DNA of 15,624 nucleotides. Origin: Clostridiaceae bacterium. Its GTDB lineage: Bacteria > Bacillota > Clostridia > Saccharofermentanales > DTU023. The position numbers and the translations under genes were made by a program. Below are positions 1 through 5,780 of this stretch, in pieces (positions within the stretch are counted from its first letter, which is position 1; each line of letters opens with the position of its first letter). The notes under the pieces were generated by a model. The model was not told the origin of the DNA and ran no database searches. It saw only the letters and a list, made by a program, of their open reading frames with translations. The DNA lies in the NCBI GenBank assembly GCA_012841255.1, contig DUUZ01000179.1, forward strand, positions 1 through 15,624, given 5' to 3'.

Positions 1-2
1 AA

Positions 3-641
3 CGTCTGGAGGCTGTGGAAGACGTCCGGACCTCCGACCTTCAGCTGGACCTGGTCAATAGCAGCAAATTTGGTGCCACCATCGGCAAGGGCCGGCGTTT
101 GGTTGATAAATGTCTGGAAAAAGAACCGGATTGCCAGGCCATTCTCCTGAATTACGGCGGCAACGACTGCAATTTCGATTGGGCTAAAATAGGGGAGGAC
201 CCGGAACTGGATCACCAGGCTGCCACCCCGCTTGATGTTTTTTACCAGGGCTATCTGGACCTGGTTGCCCGGATCAGGGACAAGGGCATCAGGCCGGTCC
301 TGGCCAATCTTGTTCCGATTGATGCCGGGAAGTTCTTTGACACATGGATCAAGCCCCTCCAGGGCCAGGACCGGATTCTTACCTGGCTGGGGGACAAGGA
401 AGCCATCTACCGCTGGCATGAGATGTATTCCCTGAAGGTGGAGGCTGTGGCCCGGGAGACTGACACCCCCCTTTTGGATTTGAGAAGCCTTTTCCTCAAG
501 AACCGGCATTACCAAAGCCTGATTGGCCCCGACGGCATGCACCCGACGAAGAGCGGACATGACCTTATCCTTGAGTCTGTATACCAATTTTTGGAGGGTC
601 TGAAGCTCCATCAAGGAGGGTCAGTTCTACTCCTGGATTAA
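3..641 (+). CDS. SGNH/GDSL-family hydrolase, 5'-truncated by window edge
   Basis: This is the C-terminal part of an SGNH-fold esterase/lipase; the frame is open from base 3 and no convincing start is visible. The GTG at base 15 has no ribosome binding site and the N-terminal GDS block with the catalytic Ser is missing, so the gene begins upstream. Visible family blocks are LNYGGND (block III, the Asn that helps form the oxyanion hole, near bases 150-172) and DGMHPTKSGH (block V, catalytic Asp codon at 531 and His at 540). Such enzymes hydrolyse ester bonds of lipids, acetylated sugars or thioesters; the substrate cannot be told from this fragment. There is no membrane segment in the visible part. 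The stop codon lies in the stem of a likely terminator, so the gene probably ends its transcript. Confidence 0.85.
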   Translation, partial: RLEAVEDVRTSDLQLDLVNSSKFGATIGKGRRLVDKCLEKEPDCQAILLNYGGNDCNFDWAKIGEDPELDHQAATPLDVFYQGYLDLVARIRDKGIRPVLANLVPIDAGKFFDTWIKPLQGQDRILTWLGDKEAIYRWHEMYSLKVEAVARETDTPLLDLRSLFLKNRHYQSLIGPDGMHPTKSGHDLILESVYQFLEGLKLHQGGSVLLLD

Positions 642-668
642 GGCCAGTTTTCCAATCCGGATATTTTT
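633..668 (+). terminator. Likely intrinsic terminator of the SGNH hydrolase gene
   Basis: CTGGATT (633-639) pairs with AATCCGG (654-660), seven pairs including one G-U, and GG/CC inside the loop can add two more. TTTTT at 664-668 follows after three bases. The hydrolase stop codon overlaps the left arm. The loop is large, so efficiency is uncertain. Confidence 0.5.
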
Positions 669-749
669 AGTATTTCAAAGCGAAAGCCCCCTCACGAGTA
701 CATGGTCAGGAGGTTCTTGTTTGCTGCGCATAAACGTATATTCGTAGAA

Positions 750-763
750 ATTTGGTACCAAAT
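750..763. repeat. Perfect 14-bp palindrome, possible operator
   Basis: ATTTGGTACCAAAT is perfectly self-complementary and lies in AT-rich intergenic DNA just downstream of a TATATT hexamer (737-742). Such short dyads are typical of repressor operators, but no regulator is encoded nearby and I cannot name a family for it. Confidence 0.35.
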
Positions 764-829
764 AGCAAAACAATGAGGTCCCGCCCATAGATACCGAAGT
801 GGTTTTTTGGCCTTTCTTAAGTCTCTGTC

Positions 830-846
830 AGCCCCGAGGGCTTTTT
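830..846 (+). terminator. Short terminator-like hairpin
   Basis: AGCCC (830-834) pairs with GGGCT (838-842) around a CGA loop, followed by further T residues to 846. The five-pair stem is short for a terminator. It could stop read-through from upstream before the permease leader begins. Confidence 0.4.
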
Positions 847-858
847 CAGATGTCAGTA

Positions 859-992
859 TATAATGGCAAGGCAGCGCCGGTATTGGTCAGATGGGCATGA
901 CAGAGCCTTGAAGTGAGGCCAGTCCGGCATGAGACATGAAAGGTCTCATGCCTTAAGCGGCTGCTAGCGAAAGATCTTTTTAAAGATATAAT
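859..992 (+). promoter_or_regulatory. Candidate structured leader RNA of the SLC13 permease
   Basis: Starting at a TATAAT hexamer (859-864) the sequence can form several helices: CAAGGC (867-872) with GCCTTG (905-910), GTCA/TGAC inside that loop, a perfect 10-bp hairpin GGCATGAGAC/GTCTCATGCC (926-935 with 943-952, loop of 7), a possible long-range GCAGC/GCTGC pairing (871-875 with 960-964), and ATCTTT/AAAGAT (974-979 with 982-987). GCCTT at 950-954 could compete for AAGGC at 868-872, which would allow two alternative folds. I do not recognise it as any riboswitch class I know; its function is inferred only from position. Confidence 0.3.
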
Positions 993-1061
993 GAAACGAA
1001 AAGGAGTTCTCGGGGTCCCCGGTTCATGGATCATGAGGAGGACGTATGAGGGCAACTTTCT

Positions 1062-2849
1062 ATGAATGATCAAATTCTCGTTATTTTAATCATCCTGGCC
1101 ACCCTTTACCTCTTTGTTGACGGAAGAATCCGATACGACTTTGTGGCCCTTATGGCGCTTGTAGCCCTGGTCCTGACCGGAGTGATCGACGGGAAGGATG
1201 CTTTCAAGGGATTTGGCCACCCTGCTGTCATTACCGTCGCGGCTGTTTTGATTATTTCAAGTGCCCTGATCAAGACAGGGGCCATTGAAAAACTGGTCGC
1301 CCTGCTGGGCAGGGGAAGCGACAGCATTCGGCTGAAGGTCTTTAGCCTCATGTCCATCACGGCCTTGCTGTCTGCTTTTATGAATAATGTAGGTGCCCTG
1401 GCCATCATCATGCCCATTTGCATGACCCTGGCCAAAGACAAGGACATCCCGCCCTCAAAGCTCTTAATGCCGGTGGCCTTTGCCTCCTTGCTCGGAGGGA
1501 TGATCACGGGGATCGGGACCCCGCCCAATCTCATTATCTCCACTTTCAGGGTTCAGGCAGGTTCAGAGCCCTTTTCCTTCCTGGCCTTCACGCCTGTCGG
1601 CTTGACTGTCACGATCGCAGGCATCCTCTTCACTTCTCTCATTGGCTGGAAATTGATCCCGGTCAGAGGGTCATCCAAACTGGAGGACAGGTTTAACCTG
1701 GACAATTATCTTTTTGAGCTTATCGTGACAGAAGAGTGTCCCGGTGAAGGGATCAGGCTGAGGGATTTTCAGGGTCTGTATGGAGAGTCGGTCAATGTCG
1801 TCAGCATCATGAGGCAGGGCGATCAGATTCTGTCCCCCGGTGCCAGCCAGAAGATTTTTCCCGATGACTTATTGATCGTCAAATCTTCATCTGAAAGTCT
1901 CAATAACCTGACCAGGAAAAGCTGCCTGCAATTAAAAAGCCCCAAAAGTCAGAAGCTGATTTCCGAAAACAATCTCCGCTCCAACGACATATCTCTGGTT
2001 GAAGTCGTTTTAAGGGATGATTCTCCCCTCATCGGGAGGACAGCGGTCGAAACCCAGCTTCGAACAAGATACAATGCCAATTTAATTGCAGTGTCCCGCA
2101 GGGGTATTGTCAATATTGAGAGACTGAAGTCCTTGAAATTCAACAGGGGGGATATTCTTTTGCTGCAGGTGGCGGCCTCTTCCCTGGATGATATTTATGG
2201 CAAGATCAGGTGTCTGCCCCTGGCCAAAAGGGAGACCGGCCTAAAAATCATGGATTCATCCTGGGAGCAGAAGGTCACGGTACTTATTTTCGGGATTTCC
2301 GTCATCCTAGCCGTTCTGGAACTTGTGCCGGTCCAAATCTCCTTTACCCTGGCCAGCCTAGCCCTTGTCATGTTCAGGATTATCAGCCCCAGGGAGTTTT
2401 ATCAGGCCATTGAGTGGCCTACCATTATCATGATCGGCTCCCTCTTTGCCCTGGGAGAGGCTCTGGAGACAAGCGGAGGCTCTGAAAGCCTGGCCAATAT
2501 CATTTCCGGAACCTCTTCCTATTTGTCGCCCGGCCTCCTGCTGGCCTTGATCATGACCATTACCGTGATCCTGACCAATATTGTCAACAATAATGCCGCG
2601 ACCATATTAATGGCGCCCATTGCCCTGCGCGTCGCAGCCTTGCTTGGCGTCTCTCATGATCCATTTTTAATGGCCGTCTGTGTCGGAGCCTCTATCTCCT
2701 ACATAACCCCCATAGGCCACCAATCCAACACCTTGATCATGGGTCCCGGTGGCTACAAATTTTCAGACTATTGGCGTTTAGGCCTGCCCCTGTCCATTCT
2801 CTCCATCGCAGTCGGGACACCTCTCATCCTCATGGTCTGGCCCTTGTAG
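1062..2849 (+). CDS. SLC13-family (DASS) permease with two TrkA_C/RCK_C domains
   Basis: A 595-residue inner-membrane transporter of the Na+/sulfate-dicarboxylate symporter superfamily. The N-terminal half (about 1-205) has hydrophobic helices, a MNNVGA motif at 107-111 and GTPPN at 152-156, the signature of the first transport repeat. Two soluble TrkA_C domains follow (about 211-281 and 303-380), which in this family face the cytoplasm and are thought to bind a regulatory ligand. The C-terminal half has the matching NIVNNNAAT (506-514) and TPIGHQSN motifs. Proteins of this layout are often linked to sulfate or related anions, but the substrate cannot be fixed from sequence. The start ATG has GAGGG nine bases upstream. 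It also overlaps by ATGA the stop of a tiny frame (1033-1065), so coupled translation is possible. Base composition looks AT-richer than the genes after 7900. Confidence 0.9.
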   Translation: MNDQILVILIILATLYLFVDGRIRYDFVALMALVALVLTGVIDGKDAFKGFGHPAVITVAAVLIISSALIKTGAIEKLVALLGRGSDSIRLKVFSLMSITALLSAFMNNVGALAIIMPICMTLAKDKDIPPSKLLMPVAFASLLGGMITGIGTPPNLIISTFRVQAGSEPFSFLAFTPVGLTVTIAGILFTSLIGWKLIPVRGSSKLEDRFNLDNYLFELIVTEECPGEGIRLRDFQGLYGESVNVVSIMRQGDQILSPGASQKIFPDDLLIVKSSSESLNNLTRKSCLQLKSPKSQKLISENNLRSNDISLVEVVLRDDSPLIGRTAVETQLRTRYNANLIAVSRRGIVNIERLKSLKFNRGDILLLQVAASSLDDIYGKIRCLPLAKRETGLKIMDSSWEQKVTVLIFGISVILAVLELVPVQISFTLASLALVMFRIISPREFYQAIEWPTIIMIGSLFALGEALETSGGSESLANIISGTSSYLSPGLLLALIMTITVILTNIVNNNAATILMAPIALRVAALLGVSHDPFLMAVCVGASISYITPIGHQSNTLIMGPGGYKFSDYWRLGLPLSILSIAVGTPLILMVWPL

Positions 2850-3022
2850 ATCAAGGCTGCCTTCAGCCGCTTTCATGTATTCATGGCCAAGCATGAGACC
2901 AATTCAAGTGAAGACACTGCTGTTCGTCCGACGTTCGCTTCAGCAATGGGACAGGCAGAGACGGCATCAACAGTAAGGTGCGGAGGCCAATGAGCATAAG
3001 CAGAGAGTAGAAGGTGACGTCC

Positions 3023-3271
3023 ATGAACTATGTTTATATACTGGAGTGCAGTGATGGCACGCTTTACACGGGTTGGACAACGGATATTGACAGACGGTTA
3101 CAAGAACATAATCAAGGCAAGGGAGCCAGGTATACCCGGGGCAGATATCCGGTTGAGCTGCTTTTTCTGGAAGAGTTTGCTTCTAAGGAAGAGGCGATGA
3201 GCCGAGAGTTCGCCATCAAAAAACTTAGCAGGCGAGAGAAGTTAGACCTGATTAAATGCACACAAACTTAA
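3023..3271 (+). CDS. Small GIY-YIG domain protein (UPF0213/YhbQ-like)
   Basis: An 82-residue single-domain protein of the GIY-YIG nuclease superfamily. The domain starts at once with YVYIL (3-7) and LYTGWT (14-19), the variant form of the two Tyr motifs. Then come DRRLQEHN (23-30) with the conserved Arg and His, and SREFAIKKL, whose Glu62 is the usual metal ligand. All expected catalytic positions are present, so nuclease activity is plausible; the E. coli homologue YhbQ has been linked to DNA repair, and a target here cannot be deduced. The ATG at 3023 is preferred over an in-frame GTG at 3014 because AAGGTG lies six bases before it and homologues start at this Met. It stands alone between the permease and the oppositely oriented tRNA. 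Confidence 0.88.
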   Translation: MNYVYILECSDGTLYTGWTTDIDRRLQEHNQGKGARYTRGRYPVELLFLEEFASKEEAMSREFAIKKLSRREKLDLIKCTQT

Positions 3272-3277
3272 TATCGA

Positions 3278-3314
3278 TCATTTACAAGGCCGTAAATGAA
3301 AGTGTGCCTGTTTT
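3278..3314 (+). terminator. Hairpin behind the GIY-YIG gene, possible terminator
   Basis: TCATTTAC (3278-3285) pairs perfectly with GTAAATGA (3292-3299) around AAGGCC. An outer GCACAC (3258-3263, inside the gene end) can pair with GTGTGC (3302-3307). If the outer helix forms, TTTT at 3311-3314 sits three bases after it, as in a weak terminator. The T run is short. Confidence 0.4.
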
Positions 3315-3444
3315 AAAAAGAAAAGCCAGAGAATAGTCATTTAAGTGGCTGAGACTTAGACAATTTCTCCGGCTTCCGTGATGAGGTGTTACCACCCGGT
3401 CACTCCCCTATCCGTAACCAACTGGATCGGGAATCAGGGCTTTG

Positions 3445-3535
3445 TGGCGGAGATGGTGGGATTCGAACCCACGTGCCGGTCACCCGGCAAACGCTTTTCG
3501 AGAGCGCCCCGTTATGGCCACTTCGGTACATCTCC
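3445..3535 (-). tRNA. tRNA-Ser (anticodon CGA)
   Basis: On the minus strand a complete class II tRNA folds: acceptor GGAGATG with CATCTCC, D stem CCG/CGG, anticodon stem GCGCT/AGCGT with loop CTCGAAA (anticodon CGA at plus-strand 3498-3500, reads UCG), a long variable arm TGCCGG/CCGGCA typical of tRNA-Ser, and T arm GTGGG-TTCGAAT-CCCAC. The discriminator is G and the 3' CCA is encoded (plus-strand TGG at 3445-3447). The 5' end lies 50 bases after the SRAP stop codon on the same strand. A shared transcript is possible; no separate promoter is clear. Confidence 0.97.
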
Positions 3536-3585
3536 GTATCCGCTTGCGCCCCAGTTTAACATAATTCCTTTTGCTTGCGCCATCC

Positions 3586-4176
3586 TTATTTCCGGCCCTG
3601 GAAGCCTTCAGAAGCTTCAGCCAGAAGATCAAGGATAGGTTCCTCCATGGCTTGAGAGCTGCGGGTCAGCCAGCTTTCTGCCTGATCCTGCGGGATGATG
3701 ACCGGCATCCTGCTGTGGATATGGGCCAGGGCAGGCGCGGCTTCCCGGGTCAGGATGACGAAGGAGGGGAAGGGGAGACCTTGTTCCTGGCGGAAGCAGC
3801 CGGCCAGGTAGAGGGGACCGCCGGGGAGGGTAAAGGCATAGCGCTGCTTTTTCCCCTTGACTCCTTCCCACTCGTAGTAGCCTGAGGCCGGAAGCAAGCA
3901 GCGGTTTATGCGCATGGCCTCCTTGAAGAGGGGTTTTTCCAGGGCTGTTTCGCTTCTGGCATTGATGATCAATCTGCTGTTATAGCCTGTGAAGCCCCAT
4001 TTCATGGGCTGGAAGGAAGCGGTTCCGGTCTGCACCGGGACAGTGTCCGTGGGAAATATTTCCCCTCCGGTCTTGACCGGGAAGGAGAGTTGTCTTTCTT
4101 TTATCTCTTCTTCGATGATGCCGGCAATCCGGGCAAGCTCCGGTTCGTCCAGGTCGATGAAATAGCGGCCGCACAT
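3586..4176 (-). CDS. SOS response-associated peptidase (SRAP, YedK/HMCES family)
   Basis: A 196-residue SRAP-domain protein. The family shields abasic sites in single-stranded DNA by forming a thiazolidine cross-link through Cys2 after removal of Met1. All key residues are present: MCGRYF at the N-terminus (Cys2), WGF (60-62), NARSET with Asn72, YYEW with Glu102 and HSRMPV with His154, matching the Cys-Asn-Glu-His set of YedK. Start choice is certain because Cys must follow Met; GGAGG lies nine bases upstream. It is divergent from the MATE gene with a 74-base gap, and the tRNA-Ser gene follows it. No clear LexA box is visible in the gap: a single CGAAC half-site is seen without a properly spaced partner. 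Confidence 0.93.
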   Translation of the reverse strand: MCGRYFIDLDEPELARIAGIIEEEIKERQLSFPVKTGGEIFPTDTVPVQTGTASFQPMKWGFTGYNSRLIINARSETALEKPLFKEAMRINRCLLPASGYYEWEGVKGKKQRYAFTLPGGPLYLAGCFRQEQGLPFPSFVILTREAAPALAHIHSRMPVIIPQDQAESWLTRSSQAMEEPILDLLAEASEGFQGRK

Positions 4177-4199
4177 AAGGTAAATCCTCCATATCTTGT

Positions 4200-4229
4200 T
4201 TGTTCATTGTAATTCATCTGTGGTTTAAT
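4200..4229 (+). promoter_or_regulatory. Weak candidate promoter for the MATE gene
   Basis: TTGTTC (4200-4205) and TTTAAT (4224-4229, five of six matches to TATAAT) are 18 bases apart, which would start a transcript near 4236 with a very short leader before the ATG at 4251. On the other strand TACAAT is a -10 candidate for the SRAP gene, again without a good -35. Confidence 0.3.
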
Positions 4230-4250
4230 ATTCTGGTGACCAACGAACAA

Positions 4251-5615
4251 ATGGATAAAACGAAACGGATGGTTGAGGCCCCGGTGCTCCCCCTGCTCCT
4301 TCGGATGTCGGGACCGGCGGTCTTTTCTATGCTGATCGTTTCCCTTTACAATATTGTGGACAGCCTCTTCGTAGCCGAGCTCTCAGAGATGGCACTGCGC
4401 TCGGTCAGCATCATCTTCCCCATCCAGATGCTCATGATTGCCTTCGCCGTCGGCACCTCCGTCGGCGTCAATTCCTATGTGGCCCGCCGCCTAGGTGCCG
4501 GTGATCTGGAGTCGGCTTCGGAAGCCGCGACCCACGGCCTGGTCCTGTCCTTTGTCAACTGGGGGATCTTCCTGATCGCGGGGCTGACGGCGGCACCTGC
4601 TATTGTCACTCTCTTCTCCGACCATGCTGGAGTTGTCGGCGACAGCGTCGCCTATCTCCGCATCGTGACCATCGGTTCCCTGGGTCTTTTCTGGCAGATC
4701 CACTGCGAAAAAATCTTCCAGGCCACCGGCAATATGACCCGGGCCATGTATATACAGCTGGCTGGGGCCATCCTCAACATTATCCTGGACCCCTTCCTCA
4801 TCTTCGGCTGGCTGGGCCTTCCTGCCATGGGAGTTGCGGGAGCGGCTGTTGCCACCATTGTGGCCCAGCTCATTGCCGGCTTTGCGGCTATTTATCTTCT
4901 GGTCAAGAAGGAGGAGGTTTTGGATATCCGGCTCCGGGGTTTCCGTTTCAACGGCCGGATCCTGTTCTCCATCTACCGGGTGGGGCTGCCTTCCCTGGTC
5001 ATGCAGAGCATCATGTCCTTTGTCGGCATGGTCTTCAACATGATTCTCAAGCCTATCTCAGAAATCGCCATCACGGTTTTCGGAGTCTATCTGAGGCTGG
5101 AATCCTTTGTCTTCATGCCGGTGTTCGGGGTCGGCCAGGGCATGCTGCCTTTGACCGCCTACAATTTCGGCGCCAAACGTTATGACCGGGTCCGGCTGGT
5201 CCTGCAGCACGGCCTGACTCTGACCACGGCCATTATGGCCTTCTCCACCGTCATCTTCCAGCTCTTCCCCCGCCTCCTGCTGGGGGCCTTCAAAGCCACG
5301 GAACAGATGTATACCATGGGGATCCCGGCCTTCCGTCACATCTCCATCTGCTTTGTCTTTGCCGGTGTCTCCATCATGCTGTCCAACTCCTTCCAGGCCC
5401 TGGGCCAGGGAAAATACAGCCTTTTCATCTCCATCTTCCGGCAGGTGGTCCTCCTTTTGCCCCTGGCCTGGCTCTTCGCCGGCCTGCACCTGGACTACGT
5501 CTGGTTTGCCTACCCCATCTCCGATCTGGGTGCGGCCCTGCTCTCGGCCGTCCTCTACCGCCGTCTGACCCGCCGGATCATGCCGGAGGGGGAAGCGGTC
5601 GCTGTCATCGCCTGA
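4251..5615 (+). CDS. MATE-family multidrug/Na+ (or H+) antiporter
   Basis: A 454-residue integral membrane protein with about twelve hydrophobic segments in two similar halves, typical for MATE efflux pumps (usually 440-470 residues). Recognisable family features are the N-terminal run LLRMSGPAVFSML followed by LYNIVDSLFVA, the segment ATGNMTRAMYIQ, LNIILDPFLIFG at the end of the first half, and the second-half GVGQGMLPLTAYNFGAKRYDR, the usual GxGQxxxPxxxxNxGA pattern. It exports cationic or other small toxic compounds; the substrate is unknown. The ATG at 4251 gives the standard N-terminus; earlier in-frame TTG (4200) and GTG (4236) codons would add residues without homology. The ribosome binding site is weak (GGTGA at 4235-4239). 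No strong terminator follows. Confidence 0.92.
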   Translation: MDKTKRMVEAPVLPLLLRMSGPAVFSMLIVSLYNIVDSLFVAELSEMALRSVSIIFPIQMLMIAFAVGTSVGVNSYVARRLGAGDLESASEAATHGLVLSFVNWGIFLIAGLTAAPAIVTLFSDHAGVVGDSVAYLRIVTIGSLGLFWQIHCEKIFQATGNMTRAMYIQLAGAILNIILDPFLIFGWLGLPAMGVAGAAVATIVAQLIAGFAAIYLLVKKEEVLDIRLRGFRFNGRILFSIYRVGLPSLVMQSIMSFVGMVFNMILKPISEIAITVFGVYLRLESFVFMPVFGVGQGMLPLTAYNFGAKRYDRVRLVLQHGLTLTTAIMAFSTVIFQLFPRLLLGAFKATEQMYTMGIPAFRHISICFVFAGVSIMLSNSFQALGQGKYSLFISIFRQVVLLLPLAWLFAGLHLDYVWFAYPISDLGAALLSAVLYRRLTRRIMPEGEAVAVIA

Positions 5616-5780
5616 CTTTCGGAATTATTTCTTTTAACTTATAGATTCATGCCCAGAGGCCTGTGCAAAAGTCAGTCTCTGCCGTCCTTTTAAATTCGAA
5701 ATTTGTCATAAAAGAGATATTTTATGTTAAGATAATTGAAACATGTCCAAAAACATATATATGGAGCAGAGGAGGCTATC

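Larger units (their letters stand above)
642..1061. other. Gene-free 420-base region between hydrolase and SLC13 gene
   Basis: No credible coding sequence lies here on either strand. It holds a 14-base palindrome (750-763), a short terminator-like hairpin (830-846), two TATAAT hexamers (859-864 and 987-992) without good -35 partners, a perfect 10-bp hairpin (926-952) and two Shine-Dalgarno-like stretches (AAGGAG at 1001-1006, AGGAGG at 1036-1041) ahead of the gene. The layout suggests a long regulated leader for the downstream permease. A 75-codon minus-strand frame through the hairpins has no homology I recognise. Confidence 0.6.

Noticed and set aside
2855..2873. GGCTG-CCTT-CAGCC hairpin behind the SLC13 gene as a terminator
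   Set aside because: Five pairs only and no real T run; not strong enough to annotate.
3445..3535. tRNA-Ser as an attachment site for an integrated element
   Set aside because: No integrase, phage gene or repeated tRNA 3' end is found in the flanks.
3542..3581. Two copies of GCTTGCGCC between tRNA-Ser and the SRAP gene
   Set aside because: Only two 9-base copies 31 bases apart, no further structure; no basis for a function.
3378..3638. An 86-codon plus-strand frame across the tRNA-Ser region
   Set aside because: It is the antisense reading of tRNA-Ser, whose T arm gives a well-known false peptide of the VGFEPT type, and it has no ribosome binding site.
4199..4251. TTTGTTC and GAACAAA inverted repeat around the SRAP/MATE divergent promoter region
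   Set aside because: The arms are 39 bases apart; a LexA box of Bacillota needs CGAAC and GTTCG four bases apart, which is not present. Chance is likely.
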